Origin: Chlorops oryzae
Lineage: Eukaryota; Arthropoda; Insecta; Diptera; Chloropidae
Direction of reading: 5' to 3'
DNA: 64,000 nt
Assembly (NCBI GenBank): GCA_020466095.1
Contig: CM035807.1
Coordinates: 50,744,752 to 50,808,751 of the forward strand
This document shows positions 10,287 through 20,914 of the stretch, one piece after another. The first letter of the stretch is position 1; each line of letters opens with the position of its first letter. Position numbers and translations under genes: made by a program. The notes under the pieces were generated by a model that saw only the letters and a program-made list of their open reading frames with translations, was not told the DNA's origin and ran no database searches.

Positions 10287-11696
10287 ATGGAGGATAATGG
10301 AAAGGAGCGGGTAGTGATATCTACCCAAAAGTCGGTAGGAGTTGTGACTGCGACTACCGGCGGTCGCGGCGAAGCTATAAGCCGCGTCGCCAGCGGTCAA
10401 ACCACGCTTGCAATGGCAGCAGGTTGCAGCGGAGGAGATGTTACTGCGAAAATCCCTAAAAGGATGCAAAGGAGTGCCGGTGTCGACGGAGAGACGGACT
10501 CCGAAAGCATCAAATCCGTTAATACCGCTGAAGAGGATGCGCTTTTGTGCTCCCCCCGGTCGTGTACGGGTGCCAGTTTCCTTAGCAGGAACGGGCCCAA
10601 ACACAGGTCAACTAAGGAGGGACGAAAAGCACTCGCCGAATATAAAGCCGCCCTCAAGGTCGTTGCTAGGCTAGAGGGATCGGCGAATCTCTCAAAAGAA
10701 GAGACCGAGAGGTTGAAGTGGGCGCGGGAGACCGTCGAAAAGGGCCGTCTGCATTTTGACAGCAAGTCTAAGTTCGCTGCTACCAATCCTGCATTTGCAA
10801 ACAAAGTAGAGGAAGGGGTAGCAAGGAAAATTGCTGACAAAAGGCAGCAGTCCTCGGAAGCGGATCCACCGGAATCGAAAAGACCTAGGTCCAAAGGCGA
10901 AGTATCTCCCAAGAAGGATGGTGCACCTTCGACTTCGAAGGTGGCTGCAAGAAGCAGCGATGTGGCCAAAAGGCATCTGACCGTGGCACTCATCGACACC
11001 AACAATCCCTTGGGGCAGATGACGGTGGAGCAGTGGAAAACAGCGGAGTTGAAGCTGATAGAGCTGCTCTTTGCAAGGATGGAAGTGTCGCCGGATCAGC
11101 CTGTGCCCTCCTTTGAAGGGGCCGGCTGGTTCAACGGCGTGAAAATCGTTAAATGCAATGTCGAACCAACCCTGTGCTGGATCAAGGGGGTAGTACCCGG
11201 TCTGACAGGGCTGTGGAAGGGAGCAAAGCTCCAAATCGTAGACAGAAGCGCCATCCCGAGTGTGCCGAAGGCGAAGGTACTGATACCTCGCAAGGTGAAA
11301 CCGGAAGCTGCCTTGAAGCTACTCCAGAAGCAAAATCCGGAGGTACCGACTGACGATTGGAGAATCCTGCACGTAGGGAAGCCCATAACCCAAGACGGGG
11401 GGCAGAACTACATCCTCCAAATCAGTAAGAGGGCTGAGGATATCCTCTACCCCAGATTTGGCAAGATGGCCTGGGGGATAGGGAGCGTGTTTCTACGCCT
11501 TAAGAAACGGCACCCGAAGGACCCCAACAAAAACACGCTGGAGGAGGGCGAAGTGAAGCGGGACCTAGAACAGCTCGCCGCGGCTGCTTCCAAACTTAGT
11601 GTCGGGAACACCGGTACAACGACGGCGGGCGAAGAGGTGGAGATGCTGGATGGTGCAGACCAAGCTGCGTTGTCTGCAGATAAACCTGCAGCATAG
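10287..11696 (+). CDS. LINE ORF1 protein, DUF4780-like
   Basis: An intact 469-codon ORF and the first ORF of the LINE. The N-terminal third is low-complexity and polar, followed by an E/K/R-rich helical segment (about residues 105-180). From about residue 230 comes a compact domain (LTVALIDTN...EQWKTAELKLIELL...VPGLTGLWKGA...DDWRILHVGK) matching the DUF4780 region typical of LOA-type ORF1 proteins, presumed to bind element RNA. The acidic tail overlaps the start of ORF2, which lies in another frame (ATG at 11650), so ORF2 is probably made by reinitiation or frameshifting. No CCHC knuckle is visible. Confidence 0.8.
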   Translation: MEDNGKERVVISTQKSVGVVTATTGGRGEAISRVASGQTTLAMAAGCSGGDVTAKIPKRMQRSAGVDGETDSESIKSVNTAEEDALLCSPRSCTGASFLSRNGPKHRSTKEGRKALAEYKAALKVVARLEGSANLSKEETERLKWARETVEKGRLHFDSKSKFAATNPAFANKVEEGVARKIADKRQQSSEADPPESKRPRSKGEVSPKKDGAPSTSKVAARSSDVAKRHLTVALIDTNNPLGQMTVEQWKTAELKLIELLFARMEVSPDQPVPSFEGAGWFNGVKIVKCNVEPTLCWIKGVVPGLTGLWKGAKLQIVDRSAIPSVPKAKVLIPRKVKPEAALKLLQKQNPEVPTDDWRILHVGKPITQDGGQNYILQISKRAEDILYPRFGKMAWGIGSVFLRLKKRHPKDPNKNTLEEGEVKRDLEQLAAAASKLSVGNTGTTTAGEEVEMLDGADQAALSADKPAA

Positions 11697-14600
11697 CTGC
11701 TCGGCGTCCGCCGAGCTACATCGAACCCTCGAAGACGGTAAGTACGACGTGGCTTTGGTTCAGGAGCCATGGATCTCTGGAAGTAACCAGGTCTGTGGAC
11801 TGAAGTCACGTCGTTTCCACGTTTTTTATTGTAAAACGGTATGTAGAACTCGTACTGCGGTCTTAGTTAAGAAAGACATTAATGCATATCTTTTTAATAG
11901 CTGCAGTAATGATGATCTCACAGTGGTGGCTTGCAAAAGAGATGAGGGCGAACCGATCATCGTCGCATCTGCATACCTGCCCCATGTGGACGACGCACCC
12001 CCAGCACACCTTTGCAGAATGGTGGAAGCAGCCTCTGAAAGGTGCTGGAAGATGGTTATAGGCGCAGACGCAAACGCTCACCATACGGTGTGGGGAAGCA
12101 GGGACATTAATGAACGGGGTGAGTCACTTCTTCACTTTATTCTGACTTCCAAACTCGCTATTGCCAACAGAGGGGAGGATCCTACATACAAAGGTCCTAC
12201 CTCTGAAAATGTACTCGACATATCTCTTTACACTGATTGTAACACAGTGATAGATGAGTGGAGAGTGCTGGATCAGCCATCCCTCTCTGATCACTCTTAC
12301 ATCCATTTCTCTTATAATACATCTCTGAATCGAAAAAGACTCTCATACAGGAATCCCAAGAAAATAAACTGGGAGCTGTATGGGGAACTTATGAAGGATA
12401 AATTTTCTCGGAAGTGTTAGACAGGGACGAGAGAGGACATTGAATACTCCCTCAAATATCTTGTAGATCTTTCAGTGAAGAATTTTAAAATAGCTTGCCC
12501 CCTTACTAGGCCCGGTCTTAATCCAAGCCCCCCTGGTGGAACGAGGGGTTGGAGAAACTTAGGCGTGAGGCTAAGGAGATGTTCAAGTTGGCCAAGGTAG
12601 CTGACTGTGCTGAATGTTGGGGAGAATACAGAGATGTGCGCCGGCTATTCAAGGCTGCAAATAAGGCCGCTAAGAGGGACTCGTGGAAGGACTTCTGTGG
12701 CCGGATTGAGGGGGTCCCGGAACTGTCCAGGTTAAGGAAGCTGCTTGCAAGCTCAACAACCTCGCCGGGACTCATAAAGCGACAAAATGGCGAATGGACA
12801 GACAGCGCCAGAAGCTCTCTCGATGCTGGAGGCGCATTTCGAGGAGAGCCGAGAGCCGGAATCGCGACAAACTCTGACCGAACAACACCACAGGATGCCC
12901 GTAAGAACAGGCCTCCTGACGAGGCAAAGACTATACTGGGCAATAGCCTCGTTCGACCCGTACAAATCCCCGGGTAGGGACAAAATAATTCCGGCCATGA
13001 TTCAAAAGGCAAAATACACCATTGCATCATGGCTACTGACCATCTACAGGGGATGCCTAGAACTGAACTATGTACCTGAACCCTGGAGAGTCGCAGAAGT
13101 CGTATTCATCAGAGTGAGCCCTAACAATTCTCTGTCCAGGGATCAACACGCATACACAAAGGGAAAGTCGGTGGAGACGGCCCTGCACTCGGTGGTGGGA
13201 TCAATTGAGACGACACTGGAACGAAAAGAATACACGCTGGGAGCCTTTCTAGACATAGAGGGAGCCTTCAATAATGTGACAATTGAAGCCATTTTGAGGG
13301 AGCTCAACGAACTAGAGATATGCCCAGCAACAAGACGATGGATAGGGAGTGTGCTAGCCCGAAGGCTTATTGCGGTAGAATGGGCGGGGTCCTCAACTAT
13401 CAGACCAACCAGCAGGGGTACACCGCAGTGAGGGGTACTGTCCCCACTGCTGTGGAACTTAGTAGTTAACAGACTACTTATAAAACTCAACGAGAAGAGG
13501 CTAAACACTACTGCGTACGCGGATGAGCTCGTTATCCTAGTCGCAGGCCGCTGCAACCACACTTTGAGAGACCTCATGAAGCTAGCACTAAACGATGTAT
13601 ATGCTTGGGCTACCTAGGTGGGACTCTCAATCAACGCTCAAAAAACGAAACTTGTACTCTTCACTAGGAGGTACAATATTCCACCGATACCCCCCATAAG
13701 GCTAGGGGGAGACATCGTACCGCTCAAAACACATGCGAAATACCTGGGATTAGTACTAGACAGTAAACTCTCCTGGAAGCTGAATATCGAAGAAAGAGTG
13801 AAGAAAGCTTATGGTGCTCTTTATGCCTGCAAGAAATTGCTAGGAAAAACATGGGGGCTAAGGCCTTCACTTACTCACTGGACATACAAAGCCGTGGCCA
13901 GACCTATCCTTTTATACGGAGCTCTGGTATGGTGGACGACGTTGAAAAAGAAGGCAAACTCAAGGATGCTGGAAAAGTTACAACGAGTCGCTGCACTTAG
14001 CGTCACAGGGGCTTTGAAGACCACTCCAAGCAAAGCCCTAGATGTGCTACTACACTTACCACCCCTGGACCTTGAAGCTGCCTTTGCAGCAAAGAAAGCT
14101 GCAATGCGGCTCACTGCTTCGGGGCAATTCAAGAAGAGAAGCTATGGACACAGCTCTCTTGACGAAGAATTCGCAGGGGAGCTTGACTATGTCACCACAC
14201 AGTCAAATCTAAGAAGACGATTCAAAGCTACCATTGATACAGAACTCATGGAGCAAGTAGCCCACCAGGGTCAAGTCTTCAATTTCTACACAGACGGATC
14301 GAAGATGGCGATGGGAGTAGGAGCCACTGCCTACTGCCACGAGCTCAATATAGAGCGACTCTTCAGACTACCTGATTACTGCAGTGTTTTTCAGGCTGAG
14401 ATCTTCGCGGCAAGTGAAGCGGCAAAACTCGCACTAATGGCAGAAACTCGTAACAGCCTAATTAATATTTATATAGATAGCCAAGCAGCAATCGAAGCTC
14501 TAGTATCTGGTGTTATCAAATCCAAACTCGTGTTGGAGTCTAGGAACGCCCTCAACAGACTTGGAGAAAGCAGAAAAGTGCAAATTCTCTGGTTCCGTGC

Positions 14601-15117
14601 TCATACTGGAGTTGAGGGCAATGAGAAAGCGGACGAATTAGCTAAGGAAGGAGCTACCCTCCCTGAAATTTCGGATGTGGTGCCCTCTCCACTAGCGTCC
14701 GTCAAGTACAATATAAATGAACAGCTTATCAGATCTGCCGAACGAAGATGGCGCAATACCCCAACGTGCAGACACACGAAAATACTATGGAACTCGTACA
14801 AAAGGAAAGACACAGAATTCCTATTGAAACTTTCGCGAGCGGACTGCAGGATATTAGTTCAGGTGATTACTGGACATTGCCTGCTGGGTGCTCATCTGTT
14901 TAATATGAACTTAGAGCCCACAGACCTCTGTCGGAGGTGTCTGGAACCAGTTGCAAAAGAAACCGTGGAACACGTATTATGCCACTGCCCGGCTCTTGCG
15001 CGATCAAGACTTGGTTTCTTTGGCGAGCCTTGGCTGATTGATCTACAGTGTATGACTGAACAAAATCTGTCAACAATATTAAACTTCGCGAAGAAATCTA
15101 AAGTCTTTGGAAACTAA
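11650..15117 (+). pseudogene. LINE ORF2: endonuclease, reverse transcriptase, RNase H (inactive)
   Basis: The apurinic-type endonuclease comes first (LQINLQHS, VQEPW, GADANAHH, SLSDH; 11660-12320). The reading frame is then broken by TAG at 12418-12420, frameshifts near 12540 and 12800, TGA at 13429-13431 inside the RT TPQ-GVLSPLLW motif, and TAG at 13615-13617. RT motif A (FLDIEGAF) is present, but the stretch before QHAYTKGKS lacks the usual early RT motif, implying an internal deletion near 13105. The catalytic box reads YADE rather than YADD. The last 499 codons are open and carry RNase H (FYTDGSK, AEIFAASEA, IYIDSQAA, ADELAKEG) and a C-terminal Cys/His cluster. It cannot produce a working RT. 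Confidence 0.85.
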
Positions 15118-15373
15118 TGCTCCGAGGATAAACAGAAACGTTCTCCAACATCGCATCAACATGTACTGGCAAAGCTAGGGACCCAGGGGGTCTATGCTCG
15201 GTCTTTAGGGCCACCCAGTTAAACCTAACCTAACCTATTCCTGTATATAAATTATTCTTATATCCATAATATTATTACTGTTAAAGTTATATATAAATTA
15301 CTGAAAAATCAAACATATCAAAGAATTTCAAAATTAAAAAAAAAATTATGCGAAATATAACCTCTCCAATTTT

Positions 15374-16099
15374 TATACCCAGCGTAAGCAGGGTATACTA
15401 GTTTTGTGCAAATCTTGTAACAGGGAGAACTAAGCTCTGTATATATAGACAAATATATATAGAAATGATCAGGATCAAAAACTGAATCGATTTAGACATG
15501 TCCGTCTGTCCGTCCGTCCGTCTGTCCATCCGTCCGTGGTCGGATTTCCTCCAAAACGGCTGAACGAATCAAGTCGAAATCTGGCACAAAGGTATATCGG
15601 GGTCCGAGTATAATCCTAAGTAAAAATGGGAGACATCCCCCTACTACCAAACCCACAAATAAATTTATTGTGTTTGCAGTAAAATGCTCGTAACTTGCGA
15701 ACCACTGAACACATTTTATTGATATTTCAAGAACTGGTAAACTACAAAAAAGGGCTTTATCTTGCAAAAAAAATGGGCGCCGTCTTTTTCGAGCCAAGCC
15801 CAAAAAAAAGAGATTATCGTAACTTGTGAAGTAAAAGGCGTAGAAGCTTCATATTCGCAACATAAGTTGACCAAGGCGAATGAAATGTGTAGAAAAAAAT
15901 TTATGTGGCCCACCTACTGCCACGCCCACAAATGGAGATTTTTCGTAACTTCCGAAGTAAAAGGCGCAGGAGCTTGAAATTCGTGGCCCGCCCACTGCCA
16001 TGCCCACAAATGGAGAAGCAAATCAAAGTGCACCAATAATGTCGGACGCTGGGTATTTTTAAGTCGGGCTTGACCGACTATTGCTTTCTTACTTGTTTT
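15374..16099 (+). mobile_element. DINE-1/INE-1-like non-autonomous Helentron
   Basis: It begins TATACCCAGCG...AGGGTATACTAG, passes through GATCAGGATCA and a (GTCC/GTCT) microsatellite (15498-15540), and ends CTGGGTATTTTTAAGTCGGG...TTACTTGTTTT. This block order is characteristic of the fly DINE-1 family. A short hairpin, AGTCGG-loop-CCGACT, at 16062-16079 lies just before the 3' end, as in Helentrons. No ORF. Plus orientation is assigned from the block order. Confidence 0.75.
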
Positions 16100-17271
16100 A
16101 ATATGTTTTTAAGTAGTAGGCGTTGATCATAAAAATAAATAAATCTTTGACAAATTGGTTGCGTTTTCGGAGTTAAGGCCCACTTATGGCGCACTAAAAT
16201 TAGGCTATAAAATTATTAATTTCACACACAAACAAATACCAGCAAAGTTTGCAAATAAGTTTATACAAAAGGCGACATGACATATGGCACAAATGACATA
16301 AGTCACAAAAAAATGAAAATAGGTTCAAAAAATGTCCATACAAAATTTGGTTTTATGGCAAATGACATAAGGCCCAAAAATTTGGGTTTTATATCATAAA
16401 AATATTTGGGTCTTATGTCATTATGCCATAAGGCCTAAAAAACAAAAATTACACAAGGCCCAAAATATTAAATGACGAAATTGGGCCTTATTTTATATGA
16501 CACAAAACCCAAATTTTTGGGCTTTATGTTATTTTTGGAAATTTTAGTTTTAAGAGGCAGTGTGGGTTCATTGATTTTATTAGTCTGGATTGGAGATGGG
16601 CGCGGAGACTATGCGGAAAAAAGAGGTTGAAACCCTTGGTCAGGGAAAAATTGGAGGAAAACTAAATCCTTATGCACGAAAAGCTGTAAGAGTCAATCAA
16701 TCGGTCAATCGGCGGTCAAAGTTACACAAAAACTCGAACTTAAAAAAAACGCGTGCAGAAAGCGGGGGTGCGAATCGGAGCGAAGGGAGCATCACAATAG
16801 CGTAAAGTTTTTCGTGCATAACGAACTAATTTTCGCCCAATTTTTCCCCTGTTTAAAGATTCCAACTCTTTTGTCCCCGAGTCCACCTAGCGGACTTGTA
16901 GGTTAATATTTTGGGCTCTGTTTCATTTTTTTTTTTTTGGTCCTTATGTCATATGACATAAATCCCAAACATTTTTAAAAAATTAGTATTGGGTTTTATG
17001 TCATATGACATAAGGCACAATTTCGCCATGAAATTTTTGGGTCTTGTGTAATTTTTTTTTTTGGGACATATGATACTTTTTTATGGGCCTTAACAGGTTG
17101 ACTGATAAGTCCCCGGTCTGACACATAGATGGCGTCGCTAGTATTAAATGCATATTATTTTTATATAGTGGCAACCTTCAAATGATTCGTGTCAAAATTT
17201 GACGTCTGTAAGTCAATTTGTTTGTGAGATAGAACGTCTTTTGTGAAGCAACTTTTGTTATTGTGAAAAAA

Positions 17272-18195
17272 ATTGAAAAAAAGGAATTTCGTGTTTTGAT
17301 AAAATACTGTTTTCTGAAGGGAAAAAATAGAGTGGAAGCAAAAACTTGGCTTGATAATGAGTTTCCGGACTCTGCCCCAGGAAAATCAACAATAATTGAT
17401 TGGTATGCAAAATTCAAGCGTGGTGAAATGAGCACGGAGGACGGTGAACGCAGTGGACGCCCGAAAGAGGTGGTTACCGACGAAAACATAAAAAAAAATC
17501 ACAAAATGATTTTGAATGACCGTAAAATGAAGTTGATCGAGATAGCAGAGGCCTTAAAGATATCAAAGGAACGTGTTGGTCATTTCATTCATCAATATTT
17601 GGATATGAAAAGCTCTGTGCAAAATGGGTGCCGCGCGAGCTCACATTTGACCAAAAACAACAACGTGTTGATGATTCTAAGCGGTGTTTGCAGCTGTTAA
17701 CTCACAATACACCCGAGTTTTTGCGTCGATATGTGACAATGGATGAAACATGGCTCTATCACTACACTCCTGAGTCCAATCGACAGTCGGCTGAGTGGAC
17801 AGCGATCGGTGAACCGTCTCCGAAGCGTGGAAAGACTCAAAAGTCCGCTGGCAAAGTAATGGCCTCTGTTTTTTGGGATGGGCATGGAATAATTTTTATC
17901 GATTATCTTGAGAAGGGAAAAACCATCAACAGTGACTATTTTATGTCGTTATTGGAGCGTTTGAATTAGGCTTCGAATTGCTTCCCCACCCACCGTATTC
18001 TCCAGATCTGGCCCCCAGCGACTTGTTCTTGTTCTCAGACCTCAAAAGGATGCTCGCAGGGAAAAATTTGGCTGCAATGAAGAGGTGATCGCCGAAACTG
18101 AGGCCTATTTTGAGGCAAAACCGAAGGAGTACTACCAAAATGGTATCAAAAAATTGGAAGGTCGTTATAATCGTTGTATCGCTCTTGAAGGGAAC
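17272..18195 (+). pseudogene. Mariner transposase, Himar1-like, broken
   Basis: The translation follows mariner transposase closely: helix-turn-helix regions (LKGKNRVEAKTWLDNEFPD, AEALKISKERVGHFIHQ), the first catalytic Asp in VTMDETWLYHY, FWDGHGIIFIDYLEKGK, and the third Asp in YSPDLAPSDLFLF. Lesions: the expected start codon reads ATT (17272), one base is lost near 17608, and a deletion at about 17967 removes roughly 37 residues including the second catalytic Asp. Another frameshift lies near 18060. The final codons (...CIALEGN) are cut at 18195 by the BEL insertion, and the few residual codons resume at 57104. Not functional. Confidence 0.9.
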
Positions 18196-18618
18196 TGTAC
18201 AAACTGGAAGATAGCCAGTTTGGGAATACCCAATCTCTTGGTCGATATTAAGTACTCCTTTGCCTTGGGTTCGTCAAGGCTTGTTATTCTATCACTTGTG
18301 TGATAGATTTCTTTAATGAAAATAAAGATTCGCTTTCACTTATACCGTACTGCTTGACGGCGAATCGAGAAGTGAGTTTTTATTCTTTAATAGCGTGTTA
18401 GTATGTATGTATAAATGCATAAATAACGTATGTACAACCTGACTAGCAAATGTACCGTATTAACAGCGAACATAATTGGAATTCGAGTATATTGCAAAGA
18501 ATGAGAAACAAATAACTGTGTGATGCATAAATGACAAAAGAGGGTATTCATTTTTGATGTTACATTTAACATATAAAATTTAAGTGCAATACTTATAAAT
18601 TATGATGCCGATTAAACA
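18196..18618 (-). repeat. BEL 3' LTR, 423 bp
   Basis: Minus-strand sense begins TGTTTAATCGGC and ends TTTGTACA. It matches the other LTR at all but four sites: within the runs TAATGAAAATAAAG, AGCGAACATAA, GAGAAACAAATAA and ACATATAAAATT (plus strand). Direct junction to the mariner TSD GGAAC at 18191-18195. Confidence 0.92.
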
Positions 18619-18632
18619 TCCCGGCTCCCATT
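18619..18632 (-). promoter_or_regulatory. BEL polypurine tract
   Basis: Immediately upstream of the 3' LTR on the minus strand the sequence reads AATGGGAGCCGGGA, a purine-rich run in the position where plus-strand DNA synthesis is primed in LTR retrotransposons. Confidence 0.6.
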
Positions 18633-18645
18633 GAAATTCCTGCTT

Positions 18646-20914
18646 TCAATTGACTGGCAAAATCGCGATTTTTGTGATTGGACGCCGGAATGTCGTTTTT
18701 GGAGTACGCACATCAACTACCCTTGCATGACCGTCTGATCCTACGATCACATTTGATATTCTGCCGACAGTCCAAGCTAAATGGGCGGTGAATTCTCATC
18801 CTTTATGATGACCATGTCGTTGATCTTCGGATTCTCAGCTGGCACTTGCCATCGACGACGATTCTGGAGTTCCGCGAGATATTCCATGTGCCATCTCTTC
18901 CAAAAATGGGCTTTGATGATGGCTATTCGTTGCTATCTTTCAATGTTCGAAATTTCTGATTTGGTATTAGCTACTTCTGGTATACTTTGGATACCAAACC
19001 CAAGAATTAAATGGCTTGGCGTAAGAGGCTCGAGATCGTTGGGATTTGAAGACGGTGCACACAACGGTCGAGAATTGATGATGGCCTCAATTTCGACGAG
19101 CGCGGTCATAAGTTCTTCCAACGTGAGTCGGGCGTTTGGTAGAGTCCGAAAGGAGTGTGATTTGGCGGTCTTCACTGCTGCCTCCCACAATCCACCGAAG
19201 TGTGGAGCGCGAGGTGGAATGAAAGAGAAGTCGATGGTTCTGTTAGCGCAGTATGCTGAAATTTTCTGCATGTTGTGCACTTTGAAGAAGTTTTGCTGTA
19301 GCTCCTTTAACTTGGTGTCGGCACCAACAAAGTTGGACGGGAGACCACGGCGTCCGATAAAACGCTTCAACGCACCTATGAACGCATCACTCGATAGATC
19401 TGTGACACATTCCAAATGAACGGCTTTCGTTGCGAAGCATACAAAAACAGCCACATACGTTTTATATGGTGCCTTACCACGAATTTTTAAATACGTTGGA
19501 ATCGGTCCAGCAAAATCAACGCCAGTTGTGTAGAATGGTCGGGATATTGTTACTCGATCCTTTGGGAGATTTTCCATTATTTGGGTGACCAATTTGGGGC
19601 GGTATCTGGTACAATGAACACACTCATGTACTACTTTAGTGGCTAATGCCTTGCAATTGATAATCCAAAATTGTTGTTGGATTAATGCGACCAGAGCACG
19701 TGGGCCAGCATGATAGTTAGTTTGATGAATGTGTCGCACAATTACCTTCACAAATGGTTCGTCTCTTGGAAGCAATATAGGAAATTTGGCCTCGATTGGG
19801 ATACTCGCATGGATAAGTCGACCACCGATACGCAGTAGTTCGAACGGTTTTTTGTCGTCTAAAAATGAAGATAGCGATATTAAAGCCGTTCCTAGCTGCT
19901 TGTTAGTTTTCAATGCTTTAATTTCGTTTGAAAATCGATGATGCTGAATGATGCCGACAACGCAAAACAGAGACTTTCGCAGTTCCTCTGCGGTGATATG
20001 AGTTGACGGACATCGATGAAGAAATTGGAGTATACGCGCAATTGTGCGTAAGCCCTTGCTATAACTGCTCATGTTGTTAATTTTTTGAAGCAAATAAGGA
20101 ACTGGTTCCTCACAACAGACGTACGATGATTTGCGCCTCTCCTCGTGAAATTCCTTTTCACTATCAGTATATCCAAGGAAGTTCGGCGGCCAGCATTTTT
20201 CAGCTTGGAGTAAAAATGGGGGTCCATGGAACCAATTCGACCTTTGCAGTTCCATCACTGTGCAACCGCGCGATGGCAAATCTGCTGGATTTTGGTCACC
20301 AGGAATATGTCGCCATTCTTGTGTATCAGTGACTTCTTGAATGTCGGCTACCCGATTTCCGATGAACATCGTGAGTGTAGAAGATTCGAATCGTATCCAG
20401 TGTAATGCGAGCTGTGAGTCAGTCCAAAAGAAACGGTTTTTGATCCGGAATGAAAAAGTAGTTTTAATTTGATTCCACGTTATAGCCAGCAAATGAGCTG
20501 CACACAGCTCCAAGCGCGGCAAGGTACGTGTTTTCAACGGAGCAACTTCAACAGCTTTGACGTTACTGTTCCAAGTGCATCTGTGCAGCGTACAAAAAAA
20601 CAGCAACCATAGGCCTATAGCGATGCATCACTAAACCCATGCACTTGAAACTCAATCGTATTTGATAAACATGCTGAACGAGGAATCTTTAAATTTGGTA
20701 GCTGTCGAAGGCTATCAATGATATCATCCCACTTTTTACGCATAGCATTTGGAATAGGAGTGTCCCATTCGATTTTGTCTCTCCATAAGTGCTGCAACAT
20801 AATTCTTGCGTGAATAATTGTTGGACTGACTAAGCCAAGCGGATCAAATTGGGTCGACGTGAGTGATAGGAGCTTTCGTTTTGTAGGATTATCACATAGT
20901 TTAGGCCGGAACGA
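18646..20914 (-). pseudogene. BEL pol, 3' part: RNase H, integrase, DUF5641-like C-terminus
   Basis: Continues the pol gene that breaks off at 52807. From 20914 it reads the BEL post-RT region (NPTKRKLLSLTSTQFDPLG), has a frameshift near 20610, then RNase H (RLELCAAHLL, WTDSQLALHWI) and integrase with an HHCC-type zinc region (HQTNYHAG...CVHCTRYRP) and catalytic D in TTGVDFAGP. At about 19333, GLPSNFVGA shows that the short segment carrying the second catalytic Asp is missing; the Glu in FGGLWEAAVK remains. TAG at about 18930 and a stop plus frameshift near 18780 break the DUF5641-like tail (AWTVGRISNVIVGSDGHARV). Non-functional. Confidence 0.88.

Larger units (their letters stand above)
10111..15235 (+). 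mobile_element. Full-length LOA-clade LINE (non-LTR retrotransposon)
   Basis: A perfect 16-bp target duplication, TATTCCTGTATATAAA, flanks the element (10095-10110 and 15236-15251). The layout is a 176-bp 5' UTR, ORF1, an overlapping ORF2 with endonuclease, reverse transcriptase and RNase H, a short 3' UTR, and a terminal TAACCTAACC repeat instead of poly-A. An RNase H domain in ORF2 together with a DUF4780-type ORF1 without zinc knuckles points to the LOA clade. The full length and intact duplication indicate a complete insertion, but ORF2 is now dead. Confidence 0.88.

Noticed and set aside
10397..11234. Minus-strand ORFs of 180-202 codons opposite LINE ORF1
   Set aside because: Antisense frames of a GC-rich coding region; ORF1 on the plus strand has the recognisable DUF4780-like domain.
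15498..15540. GTCC/GTCT repeat as a stand-alone microsatellite
   Set aside because: It is the standard internal microsatellite of the DINE-1-like element and needs no separate call.
18781..19419. 212-codon plus-strand ORF
   Set aside because: Lies opposite BEL integrase, whose minus-strand motifs are clear; the plus frame has no family resemblance.
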